Notes: generated by a model not told the origin, from the sequence alone. Numbered from the stretch's first letter, positions 1 to 5,994 are shown. The stretch is DNA of 6,811 nt from Dehalococcoidia bacterium (GCA_028715025.1 JAQTLG010000089.1:1-6811); one strand, 5' to 3'. A program made the numbers and translations.

Positions 1-40
1 GGCCGCCTTTATCATCGACCTGACCAGTTTCCCGGGCAAT

Positions 41-1714
41 ATGAGGGAGACGGATTATTCAAAACAGGTTAAAACAGAAGGCGTGAAATCCACCTTCCAT
101 CAGGGCGTTATTTACCGCTACCACGGCATCGTGCCGATGCTGGAAGTCGAGGGTGATTACTATGAGATGGGATTGCAGTATGGGGCTCTTCTGCGGCCGG
201 AGATCGTGAGCGGCATGGCCGCCATGGAAAAGATACTCAAGTGGAATGCTGAAGAGATGGGAGTTCCCTATCCGGCACTGGTGGGCATTATTAAGTATCA
301 AGCGCGTCAAATGGCCGGTTCCCTGCCTCAGAGATATCAGGATGAGATGAAAGGCGTTGCCGACGGCTCCGGGTTGCCTTATGACACGGTTATCTCCTGC
401 TGCCTGTTTTACGACATCGGCATGGCAATGGATTGCACAGGCGTCTTAATGAGGGGAAAAGACGGCTCAATCATCCAGGGGCGCAACAATGATACTGCCG
501 GCTTCGGCGGTGAAGAGCTGGCCAAAATGACCGTCGTGGTCAGGTATAAAGCCACGGGTAAAAACGTTGTCATACACATGGACCAGCCTCTTTATATGGG
601 CGTGGAAACCGGCTACAACGATAAAGGGCTGAGTTTCGGTGAAGAGACGCTGCGCATCAATAAGCCCAACCCAAACGGATTCAGCCTGCCCTATCTGATA
701 CGCATGATCATGGAAGATTGCTCAACTTTAGATGATATTTACCCATACTTTGACAGATATCCCACTATTGCGGCCTATGGCTGCGTTTGGAGCGACCTGG
801 ATGCCGGCAGGGGTGCCGTGGTGGAGCTTACACCCACAGCATGGGCTAAAAATGAGCTCAAAGGCTCCCTTTTGTGGAATTTCAATCGCATCTATGACCC
901 CAAATTGGCTGAGCAGCAGAAACCCTCCCGCAGTATAAATAACATCAACATCGACCGTGAGGCGGTAGCCTCAGTATTCCCCGCGAAAGACACATACACG
1001 GTTGAGGACACCGTCGCTTTCGTCCGCGCGCAGACCGGGCCTGGCGGGACGGACTATTCCTGGTGCGGCAGTAAAATCCCGGTGTGCAATTGGATGGCTT
1101 CACAGATGATGGTCTTTGATTCTAAAAGCGACGGCTTTTATATGGCTGTCGGTCCCTACTATGCGGCGCGCCAGGATATCTATCACTTTTATAATGATTT
1201 CTCGCGGAAGCCGGAGCTTTTCATGCCGGCTGTGCCGATTGAACCGGTGGTAGAAAAAGCGGCGCAGATTGAGAACCGCCTGATCAGCAAAGTGGAGAAG
1301 CTCCAGGCCTTTATCGATCTGGCTGCAGAATTCAAAGACGATGCCAATGTTCAGTTCATAGTTGCCTACAAAGCCTTCAGGCTTTCCCGCATGGATATTT
1401 TCCCCGGATATGCCCGCAAAGCCTTCTCTATGGATCCGGGCAACTCAGAATATCAAATGTACGCAGGCATGGCTGACTATTTTAATAAAGATATGGAAAA
1501 AGCGGTGGACCTGCTGGATGAAGTGACCGCCAGGTATCCTGAGCAGGACCTGATCAGGCTTACGGTACTGGAGAGGGCCAGCGTCTCCGCGAATCCGCAA
1601 AAAACAGCATCGTATAAATGGCAGAAGCAGGCTGTTATCGATAAGTACGGGGCGCAGGCCTATTATAATGCCAATATACTGCCGCTGGTCGATGCGCTCG
1701 ACCAGGCAAAATAA
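41..1714 (+). CDS. C45-family Ntn-hydrolase (acyl-CoA:6-aminopenicillanate acyltransferase-like) with TPR-like C-terminus; 5' end uncertain
   Basis: This 557-residue protein looks like a peptidase C45 / AAT-type Ntn-hydrolase. In this family an N-terminal cysteine, exposed by autocleavage, makes or breaks amide bonds, usually on N-acylated small molecules. The core appears to begin near residue 33 (PMLEVEGDYYEMGLQYG, a typical family opening). The likely nucleophile is Cys132 in the motif DCTGVLMRG, followed by GRNND (residues 147-151), the usual strand pair after the catalytic Cys. A conserved-looking GYNDKGLSFG lies at 191-200. Residues about 405-557 are helical and TPR-like (FPGYARKAFSMDPGN, then MEKAVDLLDEVTARYP), an extension beyond the usual family length. 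No signal peptide or membrane segment is visible. The ATG at 41 has no Shine-Dalgarno sequence, and the frame is open leftwards to position 2, so the true start may be outside the window. The substrate cannot be read from sequence; relatives include penicillin acyltransferases and choloylglycine-hydrolase-like enzymes. Confidence 0.82.
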   Translation: MRETDYSKQVKTEGVKSTFHQGVIYRYHGIVPMLEVEGDYYEMGLQYGALLRPEIVSGMAAMEKILKWNAEEMGVPYPALVGIIKYQARQMAGSLPQRYQDEMKGVADGSGLPYDTVISCCLFYDIGMAMDCTGVLMRGKDGSIIQGRNNDTAGFGGEELAKMTVVVRYKATGKNVVIHMDQPLYMGVETGYNDKGLSFGEETLRINKPNPNGFSLPYLIRMIMEDCSTLDDIYPYFDRYPTIAAYGCVWSDLDAGRGAVVELTPTAWAKNELKGSLLWNFNRIYDPKLAEQQKPSRSINNINIDREAVASVFPAKDTYTVEDTVAFVRAQTGPGGTDYSWCGSKIPVCNWMASQMMVFDSKSDGFYMAVGPYYAARQDIYHFYNDFSRKPELFMPAVPIEPVVEKAAQIENRLISKVEKLQAFIDLAAEFKDDANVQFIVAYKAFRLSRMDIFPGYARKAFSMDPGNSEYQMYAGMADYFNKDMEKAVDLLDEVTARYPEQDLIRLTVLERASVSANPQKTASYKWQKQAVIDKYGAQAYYNANILPLVDALDQAK

Positions 1715-1783
1715 TAGAGCCGGATGAGACGATATGTTACCGGTACTGGATTTGGTTAACTTCTTGCGCTGTAATCAATCCTC

Positions 1784-1857
1784 AGTGTTGATAGGTTAAG
1801 CCCGGAACTGATAATATTCTTGATCTGCCGATACCATGATTCGGGCATATCAACACT
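1784..1857. repeat. 10-bp perfect inverted repeat flanking a candidate promoter
   Basis: AGTGTTGATA at 1784-1793 is exactly the reverse complement of TATCAACACT at 1848-1857. A shorter nested pair, GCCCG (1800-1804) and CGGGC (1842-1846), lies inside it. The left arm overlaps the candidate -35 box (TTGATA, 1788-1793). The right arm falls downstream of the expected transcription start of the metallo-hydrolase gene. The arms are 64 bp apart centre to centre, about six helical turns. This could be a paired operator or a structured 5' leader. It has no U-tract, so a simple terminator is unlikely. Confidence 0.5.
1788..1815 (+). promoter_or_regulatory. Candidate sigma70 promoter for the metallo-hydrolase gene
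   Basis: TTGATA (1788-1793) matches the -35 consensus in five of six positions. GATAAT (1810-1815) matches the -10 consensus in five of six, with a 16-bp spacer; TAATAT at 1812-1817 with an 18-bp spacer is an alternative. Transcription would begin near 1822, leaving a leader of about 77 nt before the ATG at 1899. The 184-bp spacing from the upstream gene also favours a separate promoter. The call rests on consensus matching only. Confidence 0.4.
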
Positions 1858-1898
1858 TGTCCGTAACGACACAATATATTATATGAGGATCGATTACG

Positions 1899-2687
1899 AT
1901 GAAGGTTGACTTTAAATGGATCGGAGGAGCGACATGGGTACTGCAGGCCGATAGCATTAAAATAGCCTGTGATCCGGTCCTGTGCCCTGAGGGGTATGTT
2001 CAAGACTACAAGTTTTTTAAAGCCAGGAGATTAAATGACCCTCAATATAACGGGTCTGATTTCGAAGACGTCAATCTGTGGCTGTTAACTCATAATCATG
2101 AAGATCATATCGATAAAGATGGATTTAAACTGATTGATAAAAATTCGACCATCGTTGCCCACGAAGGACTGAGAGCATATTTCACGGAGGATATTTACAG
2201 CGACATAAGGTTCCTCGGTTGGGACGAAAGTTCAGAGATTCTTGCTGATGGTATAAGTATTAAGATCAAAGCAATGCCTGCAATACATGCAAAGAAAGCT
2301 TCTATGGGCGGCATGATAGGTAACGGAAACGGTTATATTCTTAACATTATCAGGGATAGCTCAAGATACTGCATATACGTCACGGGAGACTCGGTCTACA
2401 ATAGCAATGTAAAAAAACATATAGGCACATCAAACATAGATTTAATAATCGTAAATGCAGGTTCAGCCATGGTCGGTGAATCACCCTTATCGCGCACCAT
2501 CGGAAGGATTACCAATAATATACGTGATGTTATTAAAATGAACAAGGAATTGAATCCGGGGACGTTAATCCCCGTTCATTGGGGAACATTCTCTCATTAT
2601 ACTGAAAAAATTACTCACGGGTCGTTCAGTCAATACCACAATATTAAAATTGTTAATCCGGGAGAAAGCGTTAACATATCCCGATAA
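1899..2687 (+). CDS. Metallo-beta-lactamase-fold hydrolase, UlaG/Lactamase_B_2-like
   Basis: This 262-residue protein is probably a cytoplasmic metal-dependent hydrolase of the metallo-beta-lactamase superfamily, in the UlaG / NAPE-PLD-like branch, which cleaves lactones or phosphodiesters rather than beta-lactams. The fold markers appear in order: the opening strand WIGGATWVL with CDP at 24-26; the metal motif H65-N-H67-E-D69-H70; His130 (PAIHAKK); Asp164 in VTGDS; and His227 in PVHWGTF. All the usual binuclear metal ligands are therefore present, and the length is normal for the family. The ATG is preceded by TGAGGA at 1884-1889 with suitable spacing. The gene is visibly richer in A/T (frequent ATA, AAT and AAA codons) than the genes on either side, which hints at separate acquisition. 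No signal peptide or membrane segment is seen. The substrate is unknown. Confidence 0.85.
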   Translation: MKVDFKWIGGATWVLQADSIKIACDPVLCPEGYVQDYKFFKARRLNDPQYNGSDFEDVNLWLLTHNHEDHIDKDGFKLIDKNSTIVAHEGLRAYFTEDIYSDIRFLGWDESSEILADGISIKIKAMPAIHAKKASMGGMIGNGNGYILNIIRDSSRYCIYVTGDSVYNSNVKKHIGTSNIDLIIVNAGSAMVGESPLSRTIGRITNNIRDVIKMNKELNPGTLIPVHWGTFSHYTEKITHGSFSQYHNIKIVNPGESVNISR

Positions 2688-2804
2688 CAATTCATCTTCA
2701 TAGTGCAGTCAGCGCTGGAATAAGAACACATCCCCCCGCCACCCTCCAGGCATAAAATCCCGGTCGAAATATTGTGATAATGTTGCACCATATCAAATTA
2801 AATA

Positions 2805-2828
2805 TATCGATAATGTGTATATCGATAT
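2805..2828. promoter_or_regulatory. Putative operator: twin TATCGATA palindromes, copy 1
   Basis: TATCGATA, a perfect 8-bp palindrome, occurs at 2805-2812 and again at 2820-2827. The second is extended to the 10-bp palindrome ATATCGATAT (2819-2828). The repeats are 15 bp apart, and the second touches the -35 box, so a bound protein could block or recruit RNA polymerase. The same pair with the same spacing recurs upstream of the second paralog. The regulator is not identified and is not encoded in this window. Confidence 0.6.
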
Positions 2829-2857
2829 TGACATGTATCATACTAAAGTGGTACTAT
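2828..2857 (+). promoter_or_regulatory. Sigma70-type promoter of first paralog
   Basis: A perfect TTGACA -35 box (2828-2833), an 18-bp spacer and TACTAT (2852-2857) as the -10 box. Transcription should start near 2864, giving a 5' leader of about 67 nt that ends in GGAGGT (2921-2926) just before the ATG at 2931. Support comes from the second copy, which has the same -35, the same spacer length and a better -10 (TATTAT), with exactly the same distance to its start codon. Confidence 0.72.
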
Positions 2858-2881
2858 CCGATGGCGTCTCTATATTGATCT

Positions 2882-2921
2882 TGTTCGGTCACAGGGTTGT
2901 TCGGCATAAATATCTGTTCGG
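2882..2921 (+). repeat. Three TGTTCGG direct repeats in the leader of the first paralog
   Basis: TGTTCGG occurs at 2882-2888, 2898-2904 and 2915-2921, with periods of 16 and 17 nt. The first two are also preceded by T. The last copy runs into the GGAGGT ribosome binding site (2921-2926). The repeats lie in the predicted untranslated leader and are absent from the leader of the second paralog, so they could mark a control element specific to the first gene, or could be chance. Confidence 0.45.
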
Positions 2922-2930
2922 GAGGTAAAG

Positions 2931-3632
2931 ATGACTGAGACAAAGAGAAGGTATTTTACAGAGAGCGAGTTGAAGGAGCTGGGTGAGGAGACGGTGAATT
3001 CTCTTTTGAAAGCGATCGAAGCCGGAGATCTGGAGAAGGCGAAGAAGCTCACAAAAAGGATGCATCGCGAGTTCTTTTTCGTGCATGAAACCCTCAGAGA
3101 TTGGATAACCTCGTTACTGAGCTATATTTACCTTCAACAAGGCGAAGAAGGCGTGTACAAATCCATGCACGATGCATTTCAAACGCCCGTAGAGATAATG
3201 GCGGCTGCATATAGAAGCCAGGATGTCGCTACCCAGGCCAAGATGCTGGCGGCGGGATTCAGGGCGCATCTCTGTCCCGTAGTGGTCGAGGAGGATGATG
3301 AGAAGTTTAGTGTGATGATGTCTCCCTGTGGCAGTGGCGGCAGGGCTATTACCAATAAAGGCTATGAGCCGACGGGAAAATTCGCCAGGGTGAAAAAAGC
3401 GCACAAGATGACATTCGGCAGGACGGATTTTCCCATTTACTGCGCTCACTGCGCCCTTCAGGACATCGTGCCCATGGAAAAAGATGGATATCCGATCTGG
3501 GTCATCGATGTGCCTGAAAAAGTCGGCGAGGCGCCCTGCAAATACTACATTTACAAGGATCCTGACAATATTCCTGCCCGCTTCTACGAGAGATACGGGC
3601 TGAAAAAGCCACCGGCAAAATCGAAGAAATGA
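2931..3632 (+). CDS. Cys/His-rich protein of unknown function, paralog 1
   Basis: I do not recognise this 233-residue protein. The N-terminal half (about 1-115) is highly charged and helical (SELKELGEETV, then GDLEKAKKL). The C-terminal half contains PCGSGG (Cys133), HKMTF (His158), YCAHC (Cys171, His173, Cys174) and PCKYYIYK (Cys203), ending in a basic tail (KKPPAKSKK). Cys133, Cys171, Cys174, Cys203, His113, His158 and His173 are all kept in the neighbouring paralog, a pattern that suggests a metal- or cofactor-binding site; this is inference. There is no signal peptide or membrane segment, so it is probably cytoplasmic. The start is set by GGAGGT at 2921-2926, four bases before the ATG. 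It has its own promoter and a 374-bp gap after it, so it is likely monocistronic. Cys115 is present here but not in paralog 2. Confidence 0.88.
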   Translation: MTETKRRYFTESELKELGEETVNSLLKAIEAGDLEKAKKLTKRMHREFFFVHETLRDWITSLLSYIYLQQGEEGVYKSMHDAFQTPVEIMAAAYRSQDVATQAKMLAAGFRAHLCPVVVEEDDEKFSVMMSPCGSGGRAITNKGYEPTGKFARVKKAHKMTFGRTDFPIYCAHCALQDIVPMEKDGYPIWVIDVPEKVGEAPCKYYIYKDPDNIPARFYERYGLKKPPAKSKK

Positions 3633-3843
3633 TTGCGGTCCCCTGCATTACAAGAGGGTTGTGTAAAATCCCAGGTCGCGCAAGCCGTCGAGTTCTTGCA
3701 GCGCTGGCTGGCTCGGAATATAGCCAGCTATAATTCATTCGTGTCCAACCGCTCAGTCAAGCATGCCCATTTAAAGGCATAGTGTTATTGAAGATTAATT
3801 GCGTCCGGCACTGGCGCATGTTCATTTACTCGATTCCCCGAGT
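3633..3843. other. Intergenic region between the paralogs, upstream of the second promoter block
   Basis: This is the first part of a 374-bp gene-free gap (3633-4006); the remainder is the second promoter block and leader. It contains the hairpin at 3705-3730 and a short ATGCC/GGCAT inverted repeat (3763-3767 and 3776-3780) around TTTAAA. I see no open frame with a ribosome binding site, no tRNA-like fold and no insertion-sequence ends. Apart from CAGCGCTGG (3699-3707), which also occurs at 2710-2718 after the metallo-hydrolase gene, it is not obviously similar to the region before the first paralog. Confidence 0.5.
3705..3730 (+). terminator. Hairpin after first paralog, possible weak terminator
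   Basis: GCTGGCT (3707-3713) pairs with AGCCAGC (3722-3728) around an 8-nt loop, and a G-U and an A-T pair extend the stem to 9. It lies about 75 nt after the stop codon of the first paralog and well before the second promoter, where a terminator would be expected. The downstream sequence is AT-rich (TATAATTCATTC) but has no real U-tract, so intrinsic termination is doubtful. Confidence 0.35.
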
Positions 3844-3880
3844 AATATTGTGATAATGTTGCGTCATATCAGATTATATA

Positions 3881-3904
3881 TATCGATAATGTGTATATCG
3901 ATAT
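3881..3904. promoter_or_regulatory. Putative operator: twin TATCGATA palindromes, copy 2
   Basis: TATCGATA at 3881-3888 and 3896-3903, the latter within ATATCGATAT (3895-3904), reproduces the arrangement and 15-bp spacing of copy 1 and again abuts the -35 box. A further partial site (TATCGAT, 3981-3987) lies in this leader only, about 20 bp before the start codon. Confidence 0.6.
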
Positions 3905-3933
3905 TGACATGTATTTTATTAAAATGTTATTAT
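3904..3933 (+). promoter_or_regulatory. Sigma70-type promoter of second paralog and downstream operon
   Basis: TTGACA (3904-3909), an 18-bp spacer and TATTAT (3928-3933), which matches the -10 consensus in five of six positions. It is therefore closer to consensus than the copy 1 promoter and may be stronger. Transcription should start near 3940. It probably drives the second paralog, the CaiB/BaiF gene and the MFS gene, since no clear terminator separates them. Confidence 0.75.
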
Positions 3934-4006
3934 CCTGTGAAATTTTCGTGCCGACCTTGATCGTTCAAGGTGTTATCCAATATCGATTATTAATTGGGAG
4001 GTAAAA

Positions 4007-4705
4007 ATGGCAGAGGCAAAAAAACGTTACTTCGCACAAAGCGAACTGAAGGAGATGGGTGAGGAGACGGTGAAACTGGTTCAACAGGCGATCGATGCAG
4101 GGGAGCTCGAAAAGGCCAAAAAGTTGAATCGCAGGATGTATCGCGAATTTGCGTCACAGCATGATAATTACCTGAACTGGGTTACCTCGTTGCTGACGTT
4201 TATTCAAAATCGTCTTGGTGATGAGGCCGTATATGAGTCCATATACGGTGCATTTGAGGCACTGGGAGCCCTTGCCGATGCGTACCGGGGTCAGGATCCC
4301 GGCAAACAGGCGGCCATGCTGGCGGCGGGATTTAGAGGACACCTGACCTCGGCAGTTGTCGAGGAAGACGATGAGAAGTTCACTGTAATGATGGCTCCCT
4401 GCGGCAGTGGAGGGAAAATCGTTGCCAACAATGGTTATGCGCCGACGGGGAAATTCGCAAAGCTGAAAAAGCCGCACAAGATGACTTTCGGCAAAGCCGA
4501 TTTCCCGATTTACTGCGCTCACTGCGCCCTGCAGGATATAGTCCCCATGGAAAAAACCGGCTATCCCATTTGGGTCATGGAGACTCCCGACAAGGTCGGC
4601 GAAGTGCCCTGCAAATACTATATCTATAAGAATCCCGATGATATACCGGCCCGCTTCTATGAGAGGTATGGACTGAAAAAGCCGCCGGTAAAATCGAAGA
4701 AATAG
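4007..4705 (+). CDS. Cys/His-rich protein of unknown function, paralog 2
   Basis: This 232-residue protein aligns end to end with the protein encoded at 2931-3632, with a single one-residue gap. By hand count about 156 positions are identical: roughly 80% over the C-terminal 113 residues and about 55% over the N-terminal 119. It keeps PCGSGG (Cys132), HKMTF (His157), YCAHC (Cys170, His172, Cys173) and PCKYYIYK (Cys202), so the putative ligand set is intact and the gene looks functional rather than decaying. The divergence of the helical N-terminal half suggests a change of partner or substrate, with a shared C-terminal core. GGGAGGT at 3996-4002 sets the start. It is 46 bp upstream of the CoA enzyme gene and probably co-transcribed with it. 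No known family name can be assigned from sequence alone. Confidence 0.88.
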   Translation: MAEAKKRYFAQSELKEMGEETVKLVQQAIDAGELEKAKKLNRRMYREFASQHDNYLNWVTSLLTFIQNRLGDEAVYESIYGAFEALGALADAYRGQDPGKQAAMLAAGFRGHLTSAVVEEDDEKFTVMMAPCGSGGKIVANNGYAPTGKFAKLKKPHKMTFGKADFPIYCAHCALQDIVPMEKTGYPIWVMETPDKVGEVPCKYYIYKNPDDIPARFYERYGLKKPPVKSKK

Positions 4706-4751
4706 CTTTCATCAAATCTAAAGCACTGGTTAATAACAGGGGGAGTGAATT

Positions 4752-5930
4752 ATGACTTTTGCACTTGAAGGTGTCAAGGTACTGGATCTCTGCCGCGGTT
4801 ATCCGCCGGCTTTTGCCACAATGCACCTGGCTGATTTTGGGGCGGACGTGATAAAGGTCGATCCTGTCGGCTTTACATCCTCTCTGCCGGGAGGAAATGA
4901 GGAAGACAAGATCAGCGCATACACCTTTATCGACCGCAACAAGCGCAGCATCAAACTAAATATGCGATCCGATGCCGGCCGCGAGCTGCTCTTCAAGCTG
5001 GCCAAACATGTGGATATCCTGGTCGAAAATTCGCGTCCAGGAACCATGGAGCGCCTGGGCATCGGCTATGCGACTTTAAAAGATGTCAATCCCCGACTGA
5101 TATATTGTCAGGTCAGCGGCTACGGTCAGACCGGACCCTATAAGGACATCGTGGGACATGATGCCAACTTCATGGCCATAGCGGGCACGCTCAGTATGAT
5201 CGGCCCTGCGGACGGTCCTCCTTGCTGGCCGAGCAATATCATCGCCGACTTCGCGGGCGCCGGCCTGCATCCTTTGATAGGTGTACTGATTGCCTATATC
5301 GCGCGGGAAAGGACAGGCAAAGGCCAGCTGGTGGATATCAGCTACACGGATGCTGTTTTTTCCCTGACCTCTTTTGATATCACGATGCATTTAGTCACGG
5401 GAGAGAAGCGGCGCAGAAGCAAAACGGCTCAGACAGGAGGAGAGCCATGCTGCTCAACATATTTGACCAGGGACAGCGAATATATAACGATCCAGTTCAT
5501 CGAGCCCCAGTTCTGGAAAAATTTCTGCGAGGAGATCGGGAAACCTGAGCTTACCGCGCGCCAGTGGTCTTTCACTGATGCGGACAAGCAGGAGATGTTC
5601 GGCATCATGAAGGAAATTTTCCTGACCAAGACGCGGGAGGAGTGGTGGGAGTGGGCCAAGCAAAGGCAGGTGATGCTGGCACCGGTCAGATATATAGAAG
5701 AGGCCATTAACGATCCCCAGTTGAGAAGCAGGGAAATGATAATGGAAAAAGAGCATCCCACGCTGGGGAAAATTCAACAACTGGGCAATCCGCTGAAGCT
5801 GTCGGATACGCCGCCCTCGTTCCGCACGTATTGTCCAAAGCCCGGCCAGCATACCGACGAAATACTTGCTGAGTTAAAGCTCACACAAAAACAGGTTGCT
5901 GATCTAAAACAACAGGGGGTGGTTCAATAA
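4752..5930 (+). CDS. CaiB/BaiF family III CoA-transferase fold enzyme, alpha-methylacyl-CoA racemase-like
   Basis: This 392-residue protein is a full-length member of the CoA-transferase family III (CaiB/BaiF) fold. The N-terminal GVKVLDLCRG...LADFGADVIKVDP is the CoA-binding opening; NKRSIKLNM, VENSRPGTMERLGIGY and VSGYGQTGPY follow in the usual order. His136-Asp137 in GHDANFMAIAG and Asp166 in NIIADFAGAGL sit 30 residues apart. The catalytic His126 and Asp156 of the alpha-methylacyl-CoA racemase MCR are also 30 apart in matching motifs. Asp137 also aligns with the catalytic Asp of true CoA transferases, so both activities stay possible. Either would act on a cytoplasmic acyl-CoA, by epimerising a 2-methyl branch or swapping CoA onto a new acid. 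AGGGGGAG at 4738-4745 sets the start. Its neighbours suggest a carboxylic-acid uptake and activation operon. Confidence 0.9.
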   Translation: MTFALEGVKVLDLCRGYPPAFATMHLADFGADVIKVDPVGFTSSLPGGNEEDKISAYTFIDRNKRSIKLNMRSDAGRELLFKLAKHVDILVENSRPGTMERLGIGYATLKDVNPRLIYCQVSGYGQTGPYKDIVGHDANFMAIAGTLSMIGPADGPPCWPSNIIADFAGAGLHPLIGVLIAYIARERTGKGQLVDISYTDAVFSLTSFDITMHLVTGEKRRRSKTAQTGGEPCCSTYLTRDSEYITIQFIEPQFWKNFCEEIGKPELTARQWSFTDADKQEMFGIMKEIFLTKTREEWWEWAKQRQVMLAPVRYIEEAINDPQLRSREMIMEKEHPTLGKIQQLGNPLKLSDTPPSFRTYCPKPGQHTDEILAELKLTQKQVADLKQQGVVQ

Positions 5931-5994
5931 CTGAGACAGATATTTCTTGAAGTTATCTTTATATGAGACCGGTTAGATTATTCCCACATAATTT

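Larger units (their letters stand above)
2768..2859 (+). repeat. Conserved promoter block, copy 1 (upstream of first paralog)
   Basis: These 92 bp align without gaps to 3844-3935, with 10 mismatches by hand count (about 89% identity). Positions 2802-2838 are identical in both copies. The block holds TGATAATGTT (2775-2784), a CGATAATGTG variant of it 33 bp further on (2808-2817), a small inverted repeat TGATA/TATCA (2775-2779 and 2791-2795), two TATCGATA palindromes and a complete promoter. Similarity fades upstream of 2768 and downstream of 2859, so the block itself appears to be under constraint. Confidence 0.85.
3844..3935 (+). repeat. Conserved promoter block, copy 2 (upstream of second paralog)
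   Basis: Second copy of the block at 2768-2859, offset by exactly 1076 bp. The same offset holds from the block to the ribosome binding site and start codon, although the sequence between the -10 box and the Shine-Dalgarno has diverged strongly. TGATAATGTT is at 3851-3860, the TATCA half at 3867-3871, and the TATCGATA pair at 3881-3888 and 3896-3903. Confidence 0.85.

Noticed and set aside
1715..1783. Possible terminator after the C45 gene (GCCGG and CCGGT)
   Set aside because: The arms are short and widely spaced, and no U-tract follows.
1809..1818. TGATAATATT in the metallo-hydrolase leader, one base different from the TGATAATGTT in the paralog promoter blocks
   Set aside because: One 10-bp near match in AT-rich DNA, overlapping a -10 box, with none of the surrounding block conserved. 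It is not enough to claim shared regulation.
2710..2718. CAGCGCTGG shared by 2710-2718 and 3699-3707
   Set aside because: An isolated 9-bp match at different distances from the promoter blocks. It is probably chance, or a remnant of the duplication, with no visible role.
3114..3449. Antisense open frames present in both paralogs (also 4154-4522) with similar translations
   Set aside because: The resemblance follows automatically from the similarity of the sense genes. There is no independent start signal.
2768..4705. Insertion-sequence or composite-transposon explanation for the repeated promoter-gene unit
   Set aside because: No transposase, terminal inverted repeats or target-site duplications are visible. 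Tandem gene duplication explains the repeat.
5454..5852. 132-codon open frame on the - strand
   Set aside because: Lies wholly opposite the well-supported CaiB/BaiF gene and shows no domain features or ribosome site.
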